In this document: positions 11,265-25,344 of the stretch, one piece after another
Numbering within the stretch: the stretch's first letter is position 1
Layout of the letters: each line of letters begins with the position of its first letter
DNA from: Auanema rhodensis
Lineage: Eukaryota > Nematoda > Chromadorea > Rhabditida > Rhabditidae
Direction: 5' to 3'
Assembly (NCBI GenBank): GCA_964057225.1
Contig: CAXKVF010000080.1
Location: forward strand, 310,001 to 374,000
Length of the DNA: 64,000 bases
Notes under the pieces: generated by a model
Told to the model about the DNA's origin: nothing
Databases searched by the model: none
What the model saw: only the letters and a program-made list of their open reading frames with translations
Position numbers and translations under genes: made by a program

Positions 11265-13200
11265 GATGCGGTTTTCAAAATTAGATTCCCCATGTCCATA
11301 TTAGTCTAAAAACAAATTTTTATTGATATTGGTGCATGGTGACCATGACTTTGAAATTTACGTGAACTTTAATTTATGCTAATTAAATGTACACGTGATG
11401 TGCACTTGTTATGTAACTCGCTTCACGTGAAAGATAAAGAGATGCGGTTTTCAAAATTAGATTCCCCATGTCCATATTAGTCTAAAAACAAATTTTTATT
11501 GATATTGGTTCATGGTAACCATGACTTTGAAATTTACGTGAACTTTAATTTATGCTAATTAAATGTACACGTGATGTGCACTTGGTATGTAACTCGCTTC
11601 ACGTGAAAGATAAAGAGATGCGGTTTTCAAAATTAGATTCCCCATTTCCATATTAGTCTAAAAACAAATTTTTATTGATATTGGTGCATGGTAACCATGA
11701 CTTTGAAATTTACGTGAACTTTAATTTATGCTAATTAAATGTACACGTGATGTGCACTTGGTATGTAACTCGCTTCACGTGAAAGATAAAGAGATGCGGT
11801 TTTCAAAATTAGATTCCCCATGTCCATATTAGTCTAAAAACAAATTTTTATTGATATTGGTGCATGGTAACCATGACTTTGAAATTTACGTGAACTTTAA
11901 TTTATGCTAATTAAATGTACACGTGATGTGCACTTGGTATGTAACTCGCTTCACGTGAAAGATAAAGAGATGCGGTTTTCAAAATTAGATTCCCCATGTC
12001 CATATTAGTCTCAAAACAAATTTTTATTGATATTGGTTCATGGTAACCATGACTTTGAAATTTACGTGAACTTTAATTTATGCTAATTAAATGTACACGT
12101 GATGTGCACTTGGTATGTAACTCGCTTCACGTGAAAGATAAAGAGATGCGGTTTTCAAAATTAGATTCCCCATGTCCATATTAGTCTAAAAACAAATTTT
12201 TATTGATATTGCTTCATGGTAACCATGACTTTGAAATTTACGTGAACTTTAATTTATGCTAATTAAATGTACACGTGATGTGCACTTGGTATGTAACTCG
12301 CTTCACGTGAAAGATAAAGAGATGCGGTTTCCAAAATTAGATTCCCCCTGTCCATATTAGTCTAAAAACAAATTTTTATTGATATTGCTTCATGGTAACC
12401 ATGACTTTGAAATTTACGTGAACTTTAATTTATGCTAATTGAATGTACACGTGATGTGCACTTGGTATGTAACTCGCTTCACGTGAAAGATAAAGAGATG
12501 CGGTTTTCAAAATTAGATTCCCCATGTCCATATTAGTCTAAAAACAAATTTTTATTGATATTGCTTCATGGTAACCATGACTTTGAAATTTACGTGAACT
12601 TTAATTTATGCTAATTAAATGTACACGTGATGTGCACTTGGTATGTAACTCGCTTCACGTGAAAGATAAAGAGATGCGGTTTTCAAAATTAGATTCCCCA
12701 TGTCCATATTAGTCTAAAAACAAATTTTTATTGATATTGGTGCATGGTAACCATGACTTTGAAATTTACGTGAATTTTAATTTATGCTAATTAAATGTAC
12801 ACGTGATGTGCACTTGTTATGTAACTCATTTCACGTGAAAGATAAAGAGATGCGGTTTTCAAAATTAGATTCCCCATGTCCATATTAGTCTAAAAACAAA
12901 TTTTTATTGATATTGGTTCATGGTAACCATGACTTTGAAATTTACGTGAACTTTAATTTATGCTAATCAAATGTACACGTGATGTGCACTTGGTATGTAA
13001 CTCGCTTCACGTGAAAGATAAAGAGATGCGGTTTTCAAAATTAGATTCCCCATGTCCATATTAGTCTAAAAACAAATTTTTATTGATATTGGTGCATGGT
13101 AACCATGACTTTGAAATTTACGTGAACTTTAATTTATGCTAATTAAATGTACACGTGATGTGCACTTGGTATGTAACTCGCTTCACGTGAAAGATAAAGA

Positions 13201-14608
13201 GATGCGGTTTTCAAAATTAGATTCCCCTAGTCCATATTAGTCTAAAAACAAATTTTTATTGATATTGGTTCATGGTAACCATGACTTTGAAATTTACGTG
13301 AACTTTAATTTATGCTAATTAAATGTACACGTGATGTGCACTTGGTATGTAACTCGCTTCACGTGAAAGATAAAGAGATGCGGTTTTCAAAATTAGATTC
13401 CCCATGTCCATATTAGTCTAAAAACAAATTTTTATTGATATTGGTTCATGGTAACCATGACTTTGAATTTTACGTGAACTTTAATTTATGCTAATTAAAT
13501 GTACACGTGATGTGCACTTGGTATGTAACTCGCTTCACGTGAAAGATAAAGAGATGCGGTTTTCAAAATTAGATTCCCCATGTCCATATTAGTCTAAAAA
13601 CAAATTTTTATTGATATTGCTTCATGGTAACCATGACTTTGAAATTTACGTGAACTTTAATTTATGCTAATTAAATGTACACGTGATGAGCACTTGGTAT
13701 GTAACTCGCTTCACGTGAAAGATAAAGAGATGCGGTTTTCAAAATTAGATTCCCCATGTCCATATTAGTCTCAAAACAAATTTTTATTGATATTGGTTCA
13801 TGGTAACCATGACTTTGAAATTTACGTGAACTTTAATTTATGCTAATTAAATGTACACGTGATGTGCACTTGGTATGTAACTCGCTTCACGTGAAAGATA
13901 AAGAGATGCGGTTTTCAAAATTAGATTCCCCATGTCCATATTAGTCTAAAAACAAATTTTTATTGATATTGGTGCATGGTAACCATGACTTTGAAATTTA
14001 CGTGAACTTTAATTTATGCTAATTAAATGTACACGTGATGTGCACTTGGTATGTAACTCGCTTCACGTGAAAGATAAAGAGATGCGGTTTTCAAAATTAG
14101 ATTCCCCATGTCCATATTAGTCTAAAAACAAATTTTTATTGATATTGGTGCATGGTAACCATGACTTTGAAATTTACGTGAACTTTAATTTATGCTAATT
14201 AAATGTACACGTGATGTGCACTTGTTATGTAACTCGCTTCACGTGAAAGATAAAGAGATGCGGTTTTCAAAATTAGATTCCCCATGTCCATATTAGTCTA
14301 AAAACAAATTTTTATTGATATTGGTTCATGGTAACCATGACTTTGAAATTTACGTGAACTTTAATTTATGCTAATTAAATGTACACGTGATGTGCACTTG
14401 GTATGTAACTCGCTTCACGTGAAAGATAAAGAGATGCGGTTTTCAAAAATAGATTCCCCATGTCCATATTAGTCTAAAAACAAATTTTTATTGATATTGG
14501 TTCATGGTAACCATGACTTTGAAATTTACGTGAACTTTAATTTATGCTAATTAAATGTACACGTGATGTGCACTTGGTATGTAACTCGCTTCACGTGAAA
14601 GATAAAGA
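13201..14608 (+). repeat. Cassette copy 3 (M76-M83), full
   Basis: Full eight-monomer order Ta Te C Tc G Gf T A, 1,408 bp. M78 has a private change (gatgagcac). The cassette leads into G Tc C Cc C G G G, then copy 4. Confidence 0.88.
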
Positions 14609-17424
14609 GATGCGGTTTTCAAAATTAGATTCCCCATGTCCATATTAGTCTAAAAACAAATTTTTATTGATATTGGTGCATGGTAACCATGACTTTGAAA
14701 TTTACGTGAACTTTAATTTATGCTAATTAAATGTACACGTGATGTGCACTTGGTATGTAACTCGCTTCACGTGAAAGATAAAGAGATGCGGTTTTCAAAA
14801 TTAGATTCCCCATGTCCATATTAGTCTCAAAACAAATTTTTATTGATATTGGTTCATGATAACCATGACTTTGAAATTTACGTGAACTTTAATTTATGCT
14901 AATTAAATGTACACGTGATGTGCACTTGGTATGTAACTCGCTTCACGTGAAAGATAAAGAGATGCGGTTTTCAAAATTAGATTCCCCATGTCCATATTAG
15001 TCTAAAAACAAATTTTTATTGATATTGCTTCATGGTAACCATGACTTTGAAATTTACGTGAACTTTAATTTATGCTAATTAAATGTACACGTGATGTGCA
15101 CTTGGTATGTAACTCGCTTCACGTGAAAGATAAAGAGATGCGGTTTTCAAAATTAGATTCCCCCTGTCCATATTAGTCTAAAAACAAATTTTTATTGATA
15201 TTGCTTCATGGTAACCATGACTTTGAAATTTACGTGAACTTTAATTTATGCTAATTAAATGTACGCGTGATGTGCACTTGGTATGTAACTCGCTTCACGT
15301 GAAAGATAAAGAGATGCGGTTTTCAAAATTAGATTCCCCATGTCCATATTAGTCTAAAAACAAATTTTTATTGATATTGCTTCATGGTAACCATGACTTT
15401 GAAATTTACGTGAACTTTAATTTATGCTAATTAAATGTACACGTGATGTGCACTTGGTATGTAACTCGCTTCACGTGAAAGATAAAGAGATGCGGTTTTC
15501 AAAATTAGATTCCCCATGTCCATATTAGTCTAAAAACAAATTTTTATTGATATTGGTGCATGGTAACCATGACTTTGAAATTTACGTGAACTTTAATTTA
15601 TGCTAATTAAATGTACACGTGATGTGCACTTGGTATGTAACTCGCTTCACGTGAAAGATAAAGAGATGCGGTTTTCAAAATTAGATTCCCCATGTCCATA
15701 TTAGTCTAAAAACAAATTTTTATTGATATTGGTGCATGGTAACCATGACTTTGAAATTTACGTGAACTTTAATTTATGCTAATTAAATGTACACGTGATG
15801 TGCACTTGGTATGTAACTCGCTTCACGTGAAAGATAAAGAGATGCGGTTTTCAAAATTAGATTCCCCATGTCCATATTAGTCTAAAAACAAATTTTTATT
15901 GATATTGGTGCATGGTAACCATGACTTTGAAATTTACGTGAACTTTAATTTATGCTAATTAAATGTACACGTGATGTGCACTTGGTATGTAACTCGCTTC
16001 ACGTGAAAGATAAAGAGATGCGGTTTTCAAAATTAGATTCCCCTAGTCCATATTAGTCTAAAAACAAATTTTTATTGATATTGGTTCATGGTAACCATGA
16101 CTTTGAAATTTACGTGAACTTTAATTTATGCTAATTAAATGTACACGTGATGTGCACTTGGTATGTAACTCGCTTCACGTGAAAGATAAAGAGATGCGGT
16201 TTTCAAAATTAGATTCCCCATGTCCATATTAGTCTAAAAACAAATTTTTATTGATATTGGTTCATGGTAACCATGACTTTGAATTTTACGTGAACTTTAA
16301 TTTATGCTAATTAAATGTACACGTGATGTGCACTTGGTATGTAACTCGCTTCACGTGAAAGATAAAGAGATGCGGTTTTCAAAATTAGATTCCCCATGTC
16401 CATATTAGTCTAAAAACAAATTTTTATTGATATTGCTTCATGGTAACCATGACTTTGAAATTTACGTGAACTTTAATTTATGCTAATTAAATGTACACGT
16501 GATGTGCACTTGGTATGTAACTCGCTTCACGTGAAAGATAAAGAGATGCGGTTTTCAAAATTAGATTCCCCATGTCCATATTAGTCTCAAAACAAATTTT
16601 TATTGATATTGGTTCATGGTAACCATGACTTTGAAATTTACGTGAACTTTAATTTATGCTAATTAAATGTACACGTGATGTGCACTTGGTATGTAACTCG
16701 CTTCACGTGAAAGATAAAGAGATGCGGTTTTCAAAATTAGATTCCCCATGTCCATATTAGTCTAAAAACAAATTTTTATTGATATTGGTGCATGGTAACC
16801 ATGACTTTGAAATTTACGTGAACTTTAATTTATGCTAATTAAATGTACACGTGATGTGCACTTGGTATGTAACTCGCTTCACGTGAAAGATAAAGAGATG
16901 CGGTTTTCAAAATTAGATTCCCCATGTCCATATTAGTCTAAAAACAAATTTTTATTGATATTGGTGCATGGTAACCATGACTTTGAAATTTACGTGAACT
17001 TTAATTTATGCTAATTAAATGTACACGTGATGTGCACTTGTTATGTAACTCGCTTCACGTGAAAGATAAAGAGATGCGGTTTTCAAAATTAGATTCCCCA
17101 TGTCCATATTAGTCTAAAAACAAATTTTTATTGATATTGGTTCATGGTAACCATGACTTTGAAATTTACGTGAACTTTAATTTATGCTAATTAAATGTAC
17201 ACGTGATGTGCACTTGGTATGTAACTCGCTTCACGTGAAAGATAAAGAGATGCGGTTTTCAAAAATAGATTCCCCATGTCCATATTAGTCTAAAAACAAA
17301 TTTTTATTGATATTGGTTCATGGTAACCATGACTTTGAAATTTACGTGAACTTTAATTTATGCTAATTAAATGTACACGTGATGTGCACTTGGTATGTAA
17401 CTCGCTTCACGTGAAAGATAAAGA
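13553..17424 (+). repeat. 22-monomer block, copy 1 (M78-M99)
   Basis: Order C Tc G Gf T A G Tc C Cc C G G G Ta Te C Tc G Gf T A, 3,872 bp. M87 has a129g, which turns CACGTG into CGCGTG. The same order and the same a129g marker return at 23761-27632, exactly 58 monomers (10,208 bp) away. Private changes (gatgag in M78, catgataacc in M85) arose after the copying. Confidence 0.87.
16017..17424 (+). repeat. Cassette copy 4 (M92-M99), full
   Basis: Full eight-monomer order, 2,816 bp (16 monomers) downstream of copy 3. It is followed by a G monomer with c103a (gtgaaattt) and by the first a171g172 marker of the window, at the end of M101. Confidence 0.88.
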
Positions 17425-18304
17425 GATGCGGTTTTCAAAATTAGATTCCCCATGTCCATATTAGTCTAAAAACAAATTTTTATTGATATTGGTGCATGGT
17501 AACCATGACTTTGAAATTTACGTGAAATTTAATTTATGCTAATTAAATGTACACGTGATGTGCACTTGGTATGTAACTCGCTTCACGTGAAAGATAAAGA
17601 GATGCGGTTTTCAAAATTAGATTCCCCATGTCCATATTAGTCTAAAAACAAATTTTTATTGATATTGGTTCATGGTAACCATGACTTTGAAATTTACGTG
17701 AACTTTAATTTATGCTAATTAAATGTACACGTGATGTGCACTTGGTATGTAACTCGCTTCACGTGAAAGAAGAAGAGATGCGGTTTTCAAAATTAGATTC
17801 CCCATGTCCATATTAGTCTAAAAACAAATTTTTATTGATATTGGTTCATGGTAACCATGACTTTGAAATTTACGTGAACTTTAATTTATGCTAATTAAAT
17901 GTACACGTGATGTGCACTTGGTATGTAACTCGCTTCACGTGAAAGATAAAGAGATGCGGTTTTCTAAATTAGATTCCCCATGTCCATATTAGTCTAAAAA
18001 CAAATTTTTATTGATATTGGTTCATGGTAACCATGACTTTGAAATTTACGTGAACTTTAATTTATGCTAATTAAATGTACACGTGATGTGCACTTGGTAT
18101 GTAACTCGCTTCACGTGAAAGATAAAGAGATGCGGTTTTCAAAATTAGATTCCCCATGTCCATATTAGTCTAAAAACAAATTTTTATTGATATTGGTGCA
18201 TGGTAACCATGACTTTGAAATTTACGTGAACTTTAATTTATGCTAATTAAATGTACACGTGATGTGCACTTGGTATGTAACTCGCTTCACGTGAAAGATA
18301 AAGA

Positions 18305-19888
18305 GATGCGGTTTTCAAAATTAGATTCCCCCTGTCCATATTAGTCTAAAAACAAATTTTTATTGATATTGCTTCATGGTAACCATGACTTTGAAATTTA
18401 CGTGAACTTTAATTTATGCTAATTAAATGTACACGTGATGTGCACTTGGTATGTAACTCGCTTCACGTGAAAGATAAAGAGATGCGGTTTTCAAAATTAG
18501 ATTCCCCATGTCCATATTAGTCTAAAAACAAATTTTTATTGATATTGCTTCATGGTAACCATGACTTTGAAATTTACGTGAACTTTAATTTATGCTAATT
18601 AAATGTACACGTGATGTGCACTTGGTATGTAACTCGCTTCACGTGAAAGATAAAGAGATGCGGTTTTCAAAATTAGATTCCCCATGTCCATATTAGTCTC
18701 AAAACAAATTTTTATTGATATTGGTTCATGGTAACCATGACTTTGAAATTTACGTGAACTTTAATTTATGCTAATTAAATGTACACGTGATGTGCACTTG
18801 GTATGTAACTCGCTTCACGTGAAAGATAAAGAGATGCGGTTTTCAAAATTAGATTCCCCATGTCCATATTAGTCTAAAAACAAATTTTTATTGATATTGG
18901 TGCATGGTAACCATGACTTTGAAATTTACGTGAACTTTAATTTATGCTAATTAAATGTACACGTGATGTGCACTTGGTATGTAACTCGCTTCACGTGAAA
19001 GATAAAGAGATGCGGTTTTCAAAATTAGATTCCCCATGTCCATATTAGTCTAAAAACAAATTTTTATTGATATTGGTGCATGGTAACCATGACTTTGAAA
19101 TTTACGTGAACTTTAATTTATGCTAATTAAATGTACACGTGATGTGCACTTGTTATGTAACTCGCTTCACGTGAAAGATAAAGAGATGCGGTTTTCAAAA
19201 TTAGATTCCCCATGTCCATATTAGTATAAAAACAAATTTTTATTGATATTGGTTCATGGTAACCATGACTTTGAAATTTACGTGAACTTTAATTTATGCT
19301 AATTAAATGTACACGTGATGTGCACTTGGTATGTAACTCGCTTCACGTGAAAGATAAAGAGATGCGGTTTTCAAAATTAGATTCCCCATGTCCATATTAG
19401 TCTAAAAACAAATTTTTATTGATATTGGTGCATGGTAACCATGACTTTGAAATTTACGTGAACTTTAATTTATGCTAATTAAATGTACACGTGATGTGCA
19501 CTTGGTATGTAACTCGCTTCACGTGAAAGATAAAGAGATGCGGTTTTCAAAATTAGATTCCCCATGTCCATATTAGTCTCAAAACAAATTTTTATTGATA
19601 TTGGTTCATGGTAACCATGACTTTGAAATTTACGTGAACTTTAATTTATGCTAATTAAATGTACACGTGATGTGCACTTGGTATGTAACTCGCTTCACGT
19701 GAAAGATAAAGAGATGCGGTTTTCAAAATTAGATTCCCCATGTCCATATTAGTCTAAAAACAAATTTTTATTGATATTGCTTCATGGTGACCATGACTTT
19801 GAAATTTACGTGAACTTTAATTTATGCTAATTAAATGTACACGTGATGTGCACTTGGTATGTAACTCGCTTCACGTGAAAGATAAAGA
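18305..19888 (+). repeat. 9-monomer relative of the 10-mer HOR (M105-M113)
   Basis: Cc C Tc G Gf T G Tc C, 1,584 bp. It is the same as the 10-monomer HOR at 21825-25344 except that the A monomer after T is missing. M110 has a private ttagtata and M113 a private catggtgacc. Confidence 0.82.
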
Positions 19889-20240
19889 GATGCGGTTTTC
19901 AAAATTAGATTCCCCCTGTCCATATTAGTCTAAAAACAAATTTTTATTGATATTGCTTCATGGTAACCATGACTTTGAAATTTACGTGAACTTTAATTTA
20001 TGCTAATTAAATGTACACGTGATGTGTACTTGGTATGTAACTCGCTTCACGTGAAAGATAAAGAGATACGGTTTTCAAAATTAGATTCCCCATGTCCATA
20101 TTAGTCTAAAAACAAATTTTTATTGATATTGCTTCATGGTAACCATGACTTTGAAATTTACGTGAACTTTAATTTATGCTAATTAAATGTACACGTGATG
20201 TGCACTTGGTATGTAACTCGCTTCACGTGAAAGATAAAGA

Positions 20241-21824
20241 GATGCGGTTTTCAAAATTAGATTCCCCATGTCCATATTAGTCTCAAAACAAATTTTTATT
20301 GATATTGGTTCATGGTAACCATGACTTTGAAATTTACGTGAACTTTAATTTATGCTAATTAAATGTACACGTGATGTGCACTTGGTATGTAACTCGCTTC
20401 ACGTGAAAGATAAAGAGATGCGGTTTTCAAAATTAGATTCCCCATGTCCATATTAGTCTAAAAACAAATTTTTATTGATATTGCTTCATGGTAACCATGA
20501 CTTTGAAATTTACGTGAACTTTAATTTATGCTAATTAAATGTACACGTGATGTGCACTTGGTATGTAACTCGCTTCACGTGAAAGATAAAGAGATGCGGT
20601 TTTCTAAATTAGATTCCCCATGTCCATATTAGTCTAAAAACAAATTTTTATTGATATTGCTTCATGGTAACCATGACTTTGAAATTTACGTGAACTTTAA
20701 TTTATGCTAATTAAATGTACACGTGATGTGCACTTGGTATGTAACTCGCTTCACGTGAAAGATAAAGAGATGCGGTTTTCTAAATTAGATTCCCCATGTC
20801 CATATTAGTCTAAAAACAAATTTTTATTGATATTGCTTCATGGTAACCATGACTTTGAAATTTACGTGAACTTTAATTTATGCTAATTAAATGTACACGT
20901 GATGTGCACTTGGTATGTAACTCGCTTCACGTGAAAGATAAAGAGATGCAGTTTTCAAAATTAGATTCCCCATGTCCATATTAGTCTAAAAACAAATTTT
21001 TATTGATATTGCTTCATGGTAACCATGACTTTGAAATTTACGTGAACTTTAATTTATGCTAATTAAATGTACACGTGATGTGCACTTGGTATGTAACTCG
21101 CTTCACGTGAAAGATAAAGAGATGCGGTTTTCTAAATTAGATTCCCCATGTCCATATTAGTCTCAAAACAAATTTTTATTGATATTGGTTCATGGTAACC
21201 ATGACTTTGAAATTTACGTGAACTTTAATTTATGCTAATTAAATGTACACGTGATGTGCACTTGGTATGTAACTCGCTTCACGTGAAAGATAAAGAGATG
21301 CGGTTTTCAAAATTAGATTCCCCATGTCCATATTAGTCTAAAAACAAATTTTTATTGATATTGCTTCATGGTAACCATGACTTTGAAATTTACGTGAACT
21401 TTAATTTATGCTAATTAAATGTACACGTGATGTGCACTTGGTATGTAACTCGCTTCACGTGAAAGATAAAGAGATGCGGTTTTCTAAATTAGATTCCCCA
21501 TGTCCATATTAGTCTCAAAACAAATTTTTATTGATATTGGTTCATGGTAACCATGACTTTGAAATTTACGTGAACTTTAATTTATGCTAATTAAATGTAC
21601 ACGTGATGTGCACTTGGTATGTAACTCGCTTCACGTGAAAGATAAAGAGATGCGGTTTTCAAAATTAGATTCCCCATGTCCATATTAGTCTAAAAACAAA
21701 TTTTTATTGATATTGGTGCATGGTAACCATGACTTTGAAATTTACGTGAACTTTAATTTATGCTAATTAAATGTACACGTGATGTGCACTTGGTATGTAA
21801 CTCGCTTCACGTGAAAGATAAAGA
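20241..21824 (+). repeat. a13t-marked segment (M116-M124)
   Basis: Tc C C C C Tc C Tc G. Four of these nine monomers (M118, M119, M121, M123) carry a13t (ttctaaatt), in class C as well as class Tc. Elsewhere a13t is seen only in M103, M162 and M164, all class T. Its presence in two classes inside one short segment looks like local gene conversion. M114 and M120 on either side carry private gatacgg/gatgcag changes. Confidence 0.8.
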
Positions 21825-24800
21825 GATGCGGTTTTCAAAATTAGATTCCCCCTGTCCATATTAGTCTAAAAACAAATTTTTATTGATATTGCTTCATGGT
21901 AACCATGACTTTGAAATTTACGTGAACTTTAATTTATGCTAATTAAATGTACACGTGATGTGCACTTGGTATGTAACTCGCTTCACGTGAAAGATAAAGA
22001 GATGCGGTTTTCAAAATTAGATTCCCCATGTCCATATTAGTCTAAAAACAAATTTTTATTGATATTGCTTCATGGTAACCATGACTTTGAAATTTACGTG
22101 AACTTTAATTTATGCTAATTAAATGTACACGTGATGTGCACTTGGTATGTAACTCGCTTCACGTGAAAGATAAAGAGATGCGGTTTTCAAAATTAGATTC
22201 CCCATGTCCATATTAGTCTCAAAACAAATTTTTATTGATATTGGTTCATGGTAACCATGACTTTGAAATTTACGTGAACTTTAATTTATGCTAATTAAAT
22301 GTACACGTGATGTGCACTTGGTATGTAACTCGCTTCACGTGAAAGATAAAGAGATGCGGTTTTCAAAATTAGATTCCCCATGTCCATATTAGTCTAAAAA
22401 CAAATTTTTATTGATATTGGTGCATGGTAACCATGACTTTGAAATTTACGTGAACTTTAATTTATGCTAATTAAATGTACACGTGATGTGCACTTGGTAT
22501 GTAACTCGCTTCACGTGAAAGATAAAGAGATGCGGTTTTCAAAATTAGATTCCCCATGTCCATATTAGTCTAAAAACAAATTTTTATTGATATTGGTGCA
22601 TGGTAACCATGACTTTGAAATTTACGTGAACTTTAATTTATGCTAATTAAATGTACACGTGATGTGCACTTGTTATGTAACTCGCTTCACGTGAAAGATA
22701 AAGAGATGCGGTTTTCAAAATTAGATTCCCCATGTCCATATTAGTCTAAAAACAAATTTTTATTGATATTGGTTCATGGTAACCATGACTTTGAAATTTA
22801 CGTGAACTTTAATTTATGCTAATTAAATGTACACGTGATGTGCACTTGGTATGTAACTCGCTTCACGTGAAAGATAAAGAGATGCGGTTTTCAAAAATAG
22901 ATTCCCCATGTCCATATTAGTCTAAAAACAAATTTTTATTGATATTGGTTCATGGTAACCATGACTTTGAAATTTACGTGAACTTTAATTTATGCTAATT
23001 AAATGTACACGTGATGTGCACTTGGTATGTAACTCGCTTCTCGTGAAAGATAAAGAGATGCGGTTTTCAAAATTAGATTCCCCATGTCCATATTAGTCTA
23101 AAAACAAATTTTTATTGATATTGGTGCATGGTAACCATGACTTTGAAATTTACGTGAACTTTAATTTATGCTAATTAAATGTACACGTGATGTGCACTTG
23201 GTATGTAACTCGCTTCACGTGAAAGATAAAGAGATGCGGTTTTCAAAATTAGATTCCCCATGTCCATATTAGTCTCAAAACAAATTTTTATTGATATTGG
23301 TTCATGGTAACCATGACTTTGAAATTTACGTGAACTTTAATTTATGCTAATTAAATGTACACGTGATGTGCACTTGGTATGTAACTCGCTTCACGTGAAA
23401 GATAAAGAGATGCGGTTTTCAAAATTAGATTCCCCATGTCCATATTAGTCTAAAAACAAATTTTTATTGATATTGCTTCATGGTAACCATGACTTTGAAA
23501 TTTACGTGAACTTTAATTTATGCTAATTAAATGTACACGTGATGTGCACTTGGTATGTAACTCGCTTCACGTGAAAGATAAAGAGATGCGGTTTTCAAAA
23601 TTAGATTCCCCCTGTCCATATTAGTCTAAAAACAAATTTTTATTGATATTGCTTCATGGTAACCATGACTTTGAAATTTACGTGAACTTTAATTTATGCT
23701 AATTAAATGTACACGTGATGTGCACTTGGTATGTAACTCGCTTCACGTGAAAGATAAAGAGATGCGGTTTTCAAAATTAGATTCCCCATGTCCATATTAG
23801 TCTAAAAACAAATTTTTATTGATATTGCTTCATGGTAACCATGACTTTGAAATTTACGTGAACTTTAATTTATGCTAATTAAATGTACACGTGATGTGCA
23901 CTTGGTATGTAACTCGCTTCACGTGAAAGATAAAGAGATGCGGTTTTCAAAATTAGATTCCCCATGTCCATATTAGTCTCAAAACAAATTTTTATTGATA
24001 TTGGTTCATGGTAACCATGACTTTGAAATTTACGTGAACTTTAATTTATGCTAATTAAATGTACACGTGATGTGCACTTGGTATGTAACTCGCTTCACGT
24101 GAAAGATAAAGAGATGCGGTTTTCAAAATTAGATTCCCCATGTCCATATTAGTCTAAAAACAAATTTTTATTGATATTGGTGCATGGTAACCATGACTTT
24201 GAAATTTACGTGAACTTTAATTTATGCTAATTAAATGTACACGTGATGTGCACTTGGTATGTAACTCGCTTCACGTGAAAGATAAAGAGATGCGGTTTTC
24301 AAAATTAGATTCCCCATGTCCATATTAGTCTAAAAACAAATTTTTATTGATATTGGTGCATGGTAACCATGACTTTGAAATTTACGTGAACTTTAATTTA
24401 TGCTAATTAAATGTACACGTGATGTGCACTTGTTATGTAACTCGCTTCACGTGAAAGATAAAGAGATGCGGTTTTCAAAATTAGATTCCCCATGTCCATA
24501 TTAGTCTAAAAACAAATTTTTATTGATATTGGTTCATGGTAACCATGACTTTGAAATTTACGTGAACTTTAATTTATGCTAATTAAATGTACACGTGATG
24601 TGCACTTGGTATGTAACTCGCTTCACGTGAAAGATAAAGAGATGCGGTTTTCAAAAATAGATTCCCCATGTCCATATTAGTCTAAAAACAAATTTTTATT
24701 GATATTGGTTCATGGTAACCATGACTTTGAAATTTACGTGAACTTTAATTTATGCTAATTAAATGTACACGTGATGTGCACTTGGTATGTAACTCGCTTC

Positions 24801-25344
24801 ACGTGAAAGATAAAGAGATGCGGTTTTCAAAATTAGATTCCCCATGTCCATATTAGTCTAAAAACAAATTTTTATTGATATTGGTGCATGGTAACCATGA
24901 CTTTGAAATTTACGTGAACTTTAATTTATGCTAATTAAATGTACACGTGATGTGCACTTGGTATGTAACTCGCTTCACGTGAAAGATAAAGAGATGCGGT
25001 TTTCAAAATTAGATTCCCCATGTCCATATTAGTCTCAAAACAAATTTTTATTGATATTGGTTCATGGTAACCATGACTTTGAAATTTACGTGAACTTTAA
25101 TTTATGCTAATTAAATGTACACGTGATGTGCACTTGGTATGTAACTCGCTTCACGTGAAAGATAAAGAGATGCGGTTTTCAAAATTAGATTCCCCATGTC
25201 CATATTAGTCTAAAAACAAATTTTTATTGATATTGCTTCATGGTAACCATGACTTTGAAATTTACGTGAACTTTAATTTATGCTAATTAAATGTACACGT
25301 GATGTGCACTTGGTATGTAACTCGCTTCACGTGAAAGATAAAGA
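21825..25344 (+). repeat. Tandem 10-monomer HOR, two copies (M125-M144)
   Basis: Cc C Tc G Gf T A G Tc C occurs as 21825-23584 and 23585-25344, 1,760 bp each, with identical order. By eye very few differences separate them, for example ctcgtg at the end of M131 in the first copy and acgcgtg in M145 just after the second. This is a recent tandem duplication. Confidence 0.9.

Larger units (their letters stand above)
8625..13200 (+). repeat. Super-HOR copy B, 26 monomers (M50-M75)
   Basis: Order: Ta Te G Gf A G Tc C Cc C G Tc C Cc C Gf T Gt G Tc C Cc C Gf T G, 4,576 bp. It matches copy A except for three whole-monomer losses relative to it: C-Tc after Te (2), one G after A (1), and one 6-monomer unit (6); 35-9=26. 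Rare markers a121g (M71), g145t with catttc (M73) and t120c (M74) sit in the same order as in A. Private changes in B include gatgctg at the start of M57, catggtgacc in M65 and ttccaaaa in M71. Confidence 0.88.
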
